Assembly: GCA_947505565.1 (NCBI GenBank)
Contig: CANNLB010000260.1
Location: 1-5,438 of the forward strand
Direction: 5' to 3'
From: Acidobacteriota bacterium
GTDB lineage: Bacteria > Acidobacteriota > Terriglobia > Bryobacterales > Bryobacteraceae
DNA length: 5,438 nt
Positions 1-5,438 of the stretch are shown here, one piece after another. The notes beneath the pieces were generated by a model. It saw only the letters and a program-made list of their open reading frames with translations, had not been told where the DNA came from and did not search any database. The position numbers and the translations under genes were made by a program. Position 1 is the stretch's first letter; every line of letters starts with the position of its first letter.

Positions 1-111
1 GACCCTAAATTCGGCGGTTAACCTGCCGGAAGTGGGCTGGCTGTGCTGACCGAGCACCCCGGCGTTTGCGGTTGCGGGTAGAAGAACCAGAAGATTCTCC
101 GGAGCAGGGCG
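1..111. other. Left edge segment without a recognisable gene
   Basis: No convincing coding region is visible. One forward frame is open from the window edge to a TGA at 47-49 and could be the last 15 codons of an upstream gene, but the stretch is too short to judge. Two short stretches resemble the right flank in inverted orientation: 63-77 matches the complement of 5165-5179 at 14 of 15 bases, and 81-96 matches the complement of 5224-5239 at 14 of 16. This suggests the segment is made partly of the same repeat material as the right flank, although short matches like these can arise by chance. Confidence 0.4.
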
Positions 112-224
112 CGCTTTCCACGGCCCGTCATTTCCGCGTACGACCTCGGGGCCAAGTACGCTTACTCGCCCCTCGCTGGCGAATTTTGACCGGCGATTCT
201 ACGCACGGCAAACGGCGAAGAACC
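112..224 (+). repeat. Left arm of a 113-bp imperfect inverted repeat
   Basis: Read on the plus strand, this segment matches the reverse complement of 5232-5344 without gaps at 106 of 113 positions. Mismatches are at 136, 139, 140, 145, 163, 203 and 214, and 164-202 is a perfect 39-bp block. Each arm holds two potential small hairpins. In this arm the first pairs 148-152 with 168-172 (GGGGC/GCCCC), with an inner AGTA/TACT stem at 155-158/163-166. The second pairs 174-179 with 190-195 and includes one G-T pair. No transposase gene and no target-site duplication at the outer ends can be seen. It is best described as one copy of a dispersed repeat, possibly a remnant or non-autonomous mobile element. 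That identity is inference; the repeat itself is directly visible. Confidence 0.92.
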
Positions 225-231
225 TAAAAAC

Positions 232-295
232 GACCTAACTACAGGAGGTCAATAACCATCGTGGACTGCCGATGAGCCGAGCGCAAAAACGGTAA
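232..295 (+). promoter_or_regulatory. Orphan strong ribosome-binding site with mini-ORFs in the leader
   Basis: AGGAGGT at 243-249 is a near-perfect Shine-Dalgarno sequence, yet no normal gene starts behind it. Twelve bases later a GTG at 261 opens a four-codon frame (Val-Asp-Cys-Arg, stop TGA 273-275). This overlaps through ATGA a seven-codon frame starting at ATG 272 (Met-Ser-Arg-Ala-Gln-Lys-Arg, stop TAA 293-295). GACCT at 232-236 can pair with AGGTC at 246-250, which would bury part of the ribosome-binding site in a hairpin. This could be a translated leader upstream of the receptor gene, a decayed gene start, or a coincidence. The motifs are visible; function is unproven. Confidence 0.3.
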
Positions 296-345
296 AACCT
301 TGCCACCGAAAGCCTGATAGTATGGGGTCCGCACACAACGTGCCT

Positions 346-349
346 GGAG
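346..349 (+). promoter_or_regulatory. Ribosome-binding site of the receptor gene
   Basis: GGAG lies five bases before the ATG at 355. It is what decides the start: the in-frame ATG at 322 has no comparable site in front of it. The protein starting at 355 also begins directly with a signal peptide. Confidence 0.6.
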
Positions 350-354
350 CGACT

Positions 355-3300
355 ATGGGAATCCGTTTTGTTTTGCTTGCCTTCATGATTACATTGCCAG
401 CCACCGCGCAATTCTCTTCGGCCGTCCAGGGGACGGTCCTCGACCCCTCGTCGGCCACCGTGCCCAACGCAAAGGTGACGCTAAAAAGCAACCGAACCGG
501 CATCTCATCGCAAACCGAAACCACCACCTCCGGTTTCTATCGCTTTAGCGCCCTCGCTCCTGGCGATTACGAAGTCATGGTGCTCGCCCCTGGGTTCCGC
601 GCCGCGGCCATCAGTCTCAATCTCACCACCAGTCAGACCCGCGACCTCAATCTCTCGCTCGAAGTGCAGGGCACCGGCGAAACAGTCAGCGTGTCGAGCG
701 AAGCCTCGGTCCTAGACACCGCTGAGTCCCGTCAGCAACTCACCATGGACCAGAAAAAAATCCGCGACCTGCCCCTACTCAACAATAGTATCTTTTCGCT
801 ACTCTCCCTCGCTCCCGGCGTCACTGGGTTGAATGGAGCCTCCGACAATTTCAATCCCGAGTATTTCGCCGGCATGAGCGCCAACGGAGCCAGCCCCCGC
901 GGAAATACGTACAACGTGGATGGCCTCAGTATCAGCTCGAACATATCGAACGGCACAGCGAACATGGGCGTCAACCCGGAGGCCGTCGAAGAGCTAACCG
1001 TCGAAACCAATACGTTTAAGGCCGAGCAGGGGCTAGGAAGTTCGATCGTCGTCTCCGTAACCACGAAGGCAGGAACCAACGCATACCATGGCGCTGCGAA
1101 CTACTGGTTCACTAACCAGGATATGCGCGCCCGCACCAGTCTGCCGTTCATTCCCCGCTACGCTCCGTTTAAACGCAATAACCTCAGCGGCGCTTTCGGC
1201 GGGCCCATTCGCAAGAACCGAACTTTCTTTTTCACCGCTATCGAAGTGCTACGGCAGAACGACGCGACCGCGAGTAATGTCACCGTCGAAAGCCCCCAAT
1301 TCATCAACTGGGCCCGCATCAACTTCCCGAATACGCTTGGCACCAAGCTACTCGTCGACTATCCCGCCTCTGTCGTCCCCATCGAAAATCCGAACTTTCG
1401 CAACGCACAACAGGTCATCGGCAACGAATGCGGAACCGCTGCTGCTGCCAACATTCCGTGCGACTTGCCCGTACTCGCCCAAGGCACCTGGAATCGAGCC
1501 CCGAAACGGAATGGCCTGCAATACAGCTTTCGTGGCGATCAGTACTTCCGCGAGGGCAAAGACCGTATTTTCGGCAGTTTCATCCGAACTGAATCCGATA
1601 ACCAAAATTTAGTCGCCAGGCCCTTCTTTGACAATAACAGTGACCGCTTCGTCAATGCGTTCCAAGCTAACTATACCCATACTTTCCGGCCTTCTCTCCT
1701 CAACGAATTCGCCGTATCCGGCAATCGTGTGCAGGGTTTCAACGGCTTCGATGCCAAGCTCCGCATCCCCACCATCAATGTTCAAGGTACTCTCGGCCTA
1801 GGCGTCGGCGGCGGTCTGTTCGTTCAGAATAATTGGAATTGGCGTGACGTTCTCACCTGGGTCAAAGGTACTCACTCTCTGAAGTTCGGAGGGAACTATT
1901 TCTGGGGCAACGATTGGGCCGACTTCCCGCAAGGAAACAGTCGCCCTGTCTTTAACTTCAACAATGTTTTGGACTTAGTTCGAGATCAGCCCTTTAACGG
2001 CACGGCGTCATCGCGCGATCCTCTCACCGGGCAACTAAAACGCTATCGCTTCGGCGCGAAAGCGAATACGATTGGGCTTTTCGTCCAAGACGAATGGAAA
2101 GTCCGTCCCAATCTAACGCTGACTCTAAGCCTGCGATACGACGATTTCGGCAACGCAAGTGGCATCCAGGATTTTCTCTATTCCAACCTCATCGTCGCCC
2201 CCGGGGCCACCTACGTCGATCAGTTCCGAAATGCAAAAATCGTACCGCAAAAAGCTCAGTTCCCCGGGCGCCTCACGAACAACTGGAGCCCCCGCTTTGG
2301 CTACGCCTGGTCCCCCGGCAAATCCCGCAAATGGAGCGTCCGCGGCGGCGTCGGTCTCTATTACGATTGGATCACCCTCGGCGAATCTATTGATCGCGTC
2401 AACATCAATCCCCCCAATTTCCTCTTCCCCAACGTGGGTCAACTCCTGCCGATCAAGCCGCTATTTGCCATTGGCACCTCGGATACATACCCCTACGGAT
2501 TTCCGCTCCCCGCCATCCCCTCCGTTGGCTTAGACCAGCGTGGCGGCTTGGCGGGAGTCCAGAGCGCCGTGGGCGGTCTGGACCCTAACCTCAAAGCACC
2601 ACGGACCCTGAACTTTCTAATAGGTGTCGAACGGGAACTTCCTGGACGCACCGTCGTTGGCTTGAACTACAGCGGCTCCCGCGCCGCCAATGGCCTAGTC
2701 GGGACAGACTTCAACCGTATCGCCGGAGACTTAATCGACGGTCGCTTTGACCGCATCAATCCTAGCTTTGGAGCCATGACTTATATCGTAAACTCCAATT
2801 CCATCTCCTACCACGCCTTGATTGCCAGCGTGCGGCGAAGTTTCGGGCGGCAAGGCACGCTGCAAGGCTCATACACCAACAGCACAACATCAGACTTTTA
2901 TCAGGGGGGCTCCCGCTCGACGGGCGCGGGCAACGTACCTGAGCCATCTCAACTCCGTGCGTATCGCGCGAACTCGGCTTTCGACGTCCGCCACCGAGTC
3001 TCGGCCTCCGGCGTCTACCGCTTGCCTACTCCCTTCAAAACTAATCTCCTTGCTCGGAACGTTCTGGGCGGTTGGGAGGTGGGCACTACCGTCATCGCGC
3101 AAACCGGCACCCCATACTGGATCGTCAACAATGGCGGATTCAACCCGTTCCGGGACGCCTCCGGCCAGATCACCGGCTTCCGCCCGCTCAGTGGCGACTA
3201 CAACGCCGACGGAGTAAACTTTGACCTTCCCAATGTTCCCTCCGGTCTGCCTTCGAACTTTCCTCGTTCTAGCTTCTTGGGTACGAACGGGGGGCGCGCC

Positions 3301-3603
3301 GCCATGAACGCGGCGGAGTTCACCGCCCCACGCGTAGGTACCCAAGGCAACAGCCCGCGCAACGCGTTTCGCCAACCCGGTGTGCTGCAGGTAGATTCCA
3401 GCGTCATCAAGAACAATCGCCTCCCCTTCTTCGGCGAAGCGGGAAACCTACAATTGAAGTTCGAGTTCTTTAATGTGCTCAATCGGGTCAATCTTGGCAA
3501 TATCAATTCGAATGTGGCCGATCCTAACTTCGGTCGCATCCTGGGCCAAAATGGAAATGCTGGACCAAGATCAATCCAAATCGGCGCACGGATTGCCTTC
3601 TAA
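355..3603 (+). CDS. Oar-like TonB-dependent-receptor-type outer-membrane protein
   Basis: Predicted 1082-residue outer-membrane beta-barrel. Such proteins are thought to import or bind large substrates using TonB energy; the substrate here is unknown. A signal peptide covers residues 1-18 (cleavage after Ala-Thr-Ala, before Gln-Phe). A carboxypeptidase-regulatory-like beta-sandwich follows at about 23-105 (GTVLDPS, then GFYRFSALAPGDYEV). A plug-like domain spans about 119-242, with YNVDG at 186-190 and a SVTTKAGTN end. The rest is barrel, with FVQDEWKV and LSLRYDDFG strands. The last residue is Phe1082, the usual outer-membrane assembly signal. Residues 948-957 (DYNADGVNFD) form an Asp/Asn loop typical of this family. 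The only two cysteines, 359 and 369, probably form a disulfide-closed loop. No clear TonB box is visible after the signal peptide, which is common for this family. Length matches the 1000-1200 residues usual for Oar-like proteins. An ATG at 322 would add 11 residues but lacks a ribosome-binding site. The 3' end overlaps the next gene. Confidence 0.93.
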   Translation: MGIRFVLLAFMITLPATAQFSSAVQGTVLDPSSATVPNAKVTLKSNRTGISSQTETTTSGFYRFSALAPGDYEVMVLAPGFRAAAISLNLTTSQTRDLNLSLEVQGTGETVSVSSEASVLDTAESRQQLTMDQKKIRDLPLLNNSIFSLLSLAPGVTGLNGASDNFNPEYFAGMSANGASPRGNTYNVDGLSISSNISNGTANMGVNPEAVEELTVETNTFKAEQGLGSSIVVSVTTKAGTNAYHGAANYWFTNQDMRARTSLPFIPRYAPFKRNNLSGAFGGPIRKNRTFFFTAIEVLRQNDATASNVTVESPQFINWARINFPNTLGTKLLVDYPASVVPIENPNFRNAQQVIGNECGTAAAANIPCDLPVLAQGTWNRAPKRNGLQYSFRGDQYFREGKDRIFGSFIRTESDNQNLVARPFFDNNSDRFVNAFQANYTHTFRPSLLNEFAVSGNRVQGFNGFDAKLRIPTINVQGTLGLGVGGGLFVQNNWNWRDVLTWVKGTHSLKFGGNYFWGNDWADFPQGNSRPVFNFNNVLDLVRDQPFNGTASSRDPLTGQLKRYRFGAKANTIGLFVQDEWKVRPNLTLTLSLRYDDFGNASGIQDFLYSNLIVAPGATYVDQFRNAKIVPQKAQFPGRLTNNWSPRFGYAWSPGKSRKWSVRGGVGLYYDWITLGESIDRVNINPPNFLFPNVGQLLPIKPLFAIGTSDTYPYGFPLPAIPSVGLDQRGGLAGVQSAVGGLDPNLKAPRTLNFLIGVERELPGRTVVGLNYSGSRAANGLVGTDFNRIAGDLIDGRFDRINPSFGAMTYIVNSNSISYHALIASVRRSFGRQGTLQGSYTNSTTSDFYQGGSRSTGAGNVPEPSQLRAYRANSAFDVRHRVSASGVYRLPTPFKTNLLARNVLGGWEVGTTVIAQTGTPYWIVNNGGFNPFRDASGQITGFRPLSGDYNADGVNFDLPNVPSGLPSNFPRSSFLGTNGGRAAMNAAEFTAPRVGTQGNSPRNAFRQPGVLQVDSSVIKNNRLPFFGEAGNLQLKFEFFNVLNRVNLGNINSNVADPNFGRILGQNGNAGPRSIQIGARIAF

Positions 3604-5008
3604 AGCAATAGCCGTCGCGCTGTGTCTGTTCGCCACTTCGCTCTCCGCGGATGTAGCGTCAATTCGCTCAGCCCTCCAAGCAGGTAGGTTCGTCGAAGCC
3701 ATCGCGGCGTGTGATCAGGAACTCAAAATAGACCCCAAAAATGCTGCCCTTTTTACACTGAAAGGCTTAGCGCTCCAAGCTTCGGGGGATTTAACCGCAA
3801 GCCTCTCCTCCTTTCGCCAAGCTCTTGGAGCCGCTCCATCGTATCTTCCCGCGTTGCAAGCTGCCGCACAGATTGAATTTGATACCCGCGACGCCCGCGC
3901 CCGCCCAACGCTCGAAGCCATCGTCAAGCTCGTTCCTGCCAACGAGACAGCCCACTCGATGCTCGGCGAACTCGCCTTTGAATCGCGCGACTGCTCGCGC
4001 GCCCTCGACCATTTTTCGAAGCTCACGTCCGGTTCGCGCCGCCCGCTTGCCCGCTGGCAAAATGGAGTGTGCCTCTTCGAAGGCGAGCGGTGGCGGGAAG
4101 CTGCCGCCGAATTCCAGGCACTCCTCGGAATCCGCGAACACCCCCCTACGCGCTTTAATCTAGCTCTCAGCCATTGGCACGCCAAAAATTTAACTGCGGC
4201 GCTCAATGCTCTTGCCCCTCTCTCCGCCCCGGACGCGGACGCCCTTAGTTTAAAGGCGTTGGTACTTCGGGAGCGCAACGAAATCCCCGAAGCCTTGGAA
4301 GTCCTTCAAGGTGCCGTCGCTGCTTACCCCGGCGACGAACGCCTACTCCTTGATCTCGCCTTGCTCTGCCTCGATCAAAACGCGGTCGATCTTGGAGCGG
4401 CCGTGCTCGAAGCCGGGTTGTCCCGTCTCCCCCGTTCAGTCCGCCTCCTAACCGCTCTTGGCGTCTTTCAGGTTCGCTCCGGCGATATGAAAAGGGCCGA
4501 AGAATACTTTCTCGCCGCCGAGCAACTCGCCCCGCAAGACGGCCTCGGCCAAGTGGCAGCGGCCACGGCCATGATCCAGCTTGGCCTGCCAGACGAAGCC
4601 ATTCGCCGATTGCAAACCATCATCAAACCCATCCCAATAGTCTCTCTAACGCTTGCTCGCGCCCTCCTGCAGAAGGGTGGCCCCCCCCAGCATCGGGCAG
4701 AGGCCAAGCGCCTGCTGGCTTCGGTCGTCGCCCGCGAGCCCGGTAACTCCGTGGCGCATAGCCTCCTCGGAAAGATCCTCGCGCAGGATGGAGAAGTCAG
4801 TCGTGCCACTCAGGTTCTGGAAATTGCCTTTCGCTTGGATCCCTCCGACCGAACCGCAGCTTATCAGTTGTTGTTGCTCTACCGTCGCGTCGGCAAAACC
4901 GCGCAGGCAACTCTCCTAAACACGCAGCTACGACAAGCTTTGGCGAAAGAGAACGCCGATATTCTCGAAGCCCCGCGCTATCGCCTCTCCCGTTCTCCTG
5001 GCCAATAG
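3557..5008 (+). CDS. Exported tetratricopeptide-repeat (TPR) protein
   Basis: Predicted protein of about 483 residues made almost wholly of TPR helical hairpins, which act as protein-binding scaffolds. No enzyme domain is present. A hydrophobic segment at about 17-31 (AIAVALCLFATSLSA), preceded by Lys16, looks like a type I signal peptide cut before Asp32. The Cys within it lacks a proper lipobox (Leu at -1), so a lipoprotein is unlikely. About 13 units of 30-36 residues follow up to about 460, for example ALFTLKGLALQASGDL and the following SLSSFRQALGAAPS, then LGKILAQDGEVSRATQVLEI. The start is uncertain. ATG 3557 and ATG 3551 lack good ribosome-binding sites, and TTG 3593 would give a compact signal peptide starting MPSKAIAV. 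ATG 3473 is unlikely because it adds a poor N-terminus. Every option starts inside the receptor gene, so translational coupling is likely. Its role is probably linked to the receptor, but this is inference. An eight-C tract lies at 4681-4688. Confidence 0.88.
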   Translation: MLDQDQSKSAHGLPSKAIAVALCLFATSLSADVASIRSALQAGRFVEAIAACDQELKIDPKNAALFTLKGLALQASGDLTASLSSFRQALGAAPSYLPALQAAAQIEFDTRDARARPTLEAIVKLVPANETAHSMLGELAFESRDCSRALDHFSKLTSGSRRPLARWQNGVCLFEGERWREAAAEFQALLGIREHPPTRFNLALSHWHAKNLTAALNALAPLSAPDADALSLKALVLRERNEIPEALEVLQGAVAAYPGDERLLLDLALLCLDQNAVDLGAAVLEAGLSRLPRSVRLLTALGVFQVRSGDMKRAEEYFLAAEQLAPQDGLGQVAAATAMIQLGLPDEAIRRLQTIIKPIPIVSLTLARALLQKGGPPQHRAEAKRLLASVVAREPGNSVAHSLLGKILAQDGEVSRATQVLEIAFRLDPSDRTAAYQLLLLYRRVGKTAQATLLNTQLRQALAKENADILEAPRYRLSRSPGQ

Positions 5009-5231
5009 TACGGATGGCACTTCCCCGCCGCCCGATTCTGCGCCGGACGCGGCATCCTCACCGGGACCTTCCGCATGTCGACCTTCCGTGTCAGCCTTGT
5101 CGCCGGCCCGGCCATGGTGACGGATAGACGAGACATCGAGCCCCGCCTACCCGCTGTTGTGCGTCCGCAATCGCAAACGTGGCGCCTCACAAGCCGAAAA
5201 AGGAATATCCGCCCGCTGACCGGTATCTTTT
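5009..5231. other. Spacer after the TPR gene; no gene or terminator recognised
   Basis: No homology to a known protein or RNA is recognisable. A small GCCG/CGGC stem (5042-5045 with 5050-5053) is not followed by a T-run, so it is not a convincing terminator. The reading frame of the TPR gene stays open behind its TAG from 5009 to another TAG at 5255-5257, and the minus strand is also open throughout in one frame. Neither has a supported start or a familiar domain. Together with the adjoining repeat arm, the segment may belong to a longer repeat unit. Confidence 0.4.
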
Positions 5232-5344
5232 GGTTCTTCGCTGTTTGCCGTGGGTAGAATCGCCGGTCAAAATTCGCCAGCGAGGGGCGAGTCAGCGTAC
5301 TTGGCCCCGAAGTCGGCCGTGGAAATGACGGGCCGTGGAAAGCG
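5232..5344 (-). repeat. Right arm of the 113-bp imperfect inverted repeat
   Basis: This is the inverted partner of the arm at 112-224, gap-free with seven mismatches. Four of the seven fall in one short stretch (5311-5320 on this arm), next to an internal 11-bp direct repeat that the left arm does not have intact. The arm lies 223 bases after the stop codon of the TPR gene and points toward the two-gene unit, so the genes are bracketed symmetrically: the left arm ends 130 bases before the receptor start. No transposase frame is visible to its right within the window. Confidence 0.92.
5315..5341 (+). repeat. 11-bp tandem direct repeat inside the right arm
   Basis: GGCCGTGGAAA occurs at 5315-5325 and again at 5331-5341, a 16-bp period. 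In the left arm only the outer copy is intact, as TTTCCACGGCC at 116-126. The equivalent of the inner copy, around 132-142, reads TTCCGCGTACG and is diverged. The mismatch cluster between the arms is therefore explained by decay, or by gain, of this sub-repeat. Confidence 0.75.
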
Positions 5345-5438
5345 AGAAAAGACAAAACCAGGTTTTTACTCTCTTCCCACCGCCCTGGGAAATCGCCCAA
5401 AGGCCCGATTTCCACATTCCCACCGCCGCGACGGCGAT
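5345..5438. repeat. Right edge: direct repeats and a strong hairpin
   Basis: TTCCCACCGCC occurs at 5374-5384 and 5417-5427. Between them GGAAATC (5388-5394) can pair with GATTTCC (5407-5413), continued by GCC/GGC (5395-5397 with 5402-5404) around a four-base loop with a two-base bulge. No T-run follows, so it does not look like an intrinsic terminator. The layered short repeats suggest the flank of a mobile or dispersed element cut by the window edge. No gene is recognisable here. Confidence 0.6.

Noticed and set aside
300..323. Possible sigma-70 promoter, TTGCCA (300-305) with TAGTAT (318-323)
   Set aside because: The spacer is only 12 bases instead of about 17, and no other pair with correct spacing was found in the leader.
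322..354. ATG at 322 as the receptor start
   Set aside because: It is in frame but has no ribosome-binding site, and it would put 11 extra residues before a signal peptide that begins cleanly at Met 355, which has GGAG at a good distance.
754..760. Run of seven A in the receptor gene as a slippage or frameshift site
   Set aside because: It simply encodes Lys-Lys in a conserved-looking plug region, with no alternative frame of interest and no slippery-site context.
3473..3550. ATG at 3473 as the start of the TPR protein
   Set aside because: It would overlap the receptor by 131 bases and place a long extra segment before the signal peptide, with no supporting ribosome-binding site.
3611..3652. 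Lipoprotein signal in the TPR protein
   Set aside because: The cysteine in the hydrophobic segment is preceded by Leu at -1, which does not fit the lipobox, and a normal signal peptidase I site follows after Ser-Leu-Ser-Ala.
3715..4278. 187-codon minus-strand frame opposite the TPR gene
   Set aside because: It is Arg/Ser/Ala-rich and low in normal domain features, and lies fully opposite a well-supported coding sequence, as expected for a GC-rich shadow frame. The same applies to the 161-codon minus frame at 2890-3375 and the plus-strand frame at 1088-1612.
5042..5053. GC stem after the TPR gene as an intrinsic terminator
   Set aside because: The stem is only four pairs and no run of T follows; the hairpin at 5388-5413 also lacks a T-run.
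112..5344. Complete insertion sequence with the repeats as terminal inverted repeats
   Set aside because: The enclosed genes are a receptor and a TPR protein, there is no transposase or recombinase, and no target-site duplication is visible at the outer ends.
4978..5415. 145-codon frame on the minus strand as a gene
   Set aside because: It spans the end of the TPR gene, the spacer, a full repeat arm and the edge hairpin, has a GTG start of no special quality and shows no recognisable domain or typical protein composition (rich in Arg and Pro).

Overview
The window looks like a piece of a fairly GC-rich genome from an acidobacterium, most likely near the Solibacter/Bryobacter group. That assignment is an inference from gene content. 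The large gene is an Oar-like, TonB-dependent-receptor-type outer-membrane protein with an N-terminal carboxypeptidase-regulatory-like domain, a family that is heavily expanded in Acidobacteriota. It is followed directly by an exported tetratricopeptide-repeat (TPR) protein, a neighbour often seen beside such receptors. No taxonomic marker gene is present.

Layout: positions 1-111 are an edge segment with no recognisable gene. Positions 112-224 are one arm of a long imperfect inverted repeat. Positions 225-354 are the leader of the operon and contain a strong but apparently orphan Shine-Dalgarno sequence and two tiny overlapping reading frames. Positions 355-3603 encode the receptor (1082 aa). 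Positions 3557-5008 encode the TPR protein (about 483 aa), whose start lies inside the 3' end of the receptor gene. Positions 5009-5231 are a non-coding spacer. Positions 5232-5344 are the second arm of the inverted repeat, in opposite orientation. Positions 5345-5438 are a repeat- and hairpin-rich edge segment.

How it fits together: the two genes are on the same strand, overlap, and have no room for a promoter or terminator between them, so they are almost certainly co-transcribed and probably translationally coupled. The first product would sit in the outer membrane. The second is predicted to be exported to the periplasm and to act as an all-helical protein-interaction scaffold. The substrate is unknown.

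The most unusual feature is that this two-gene unit is bracketed by 113-bp arms that match at 106 of 113 positions in inverted orientation (counted by eye, no gaps), with a 39-bp uninterrupted identical core. No transposase is visible between or beside them. The arms could be two independent insertions of a dispersed repeat, or a substrate for inversion of the whole cassette. The sequence alone does not decide this.
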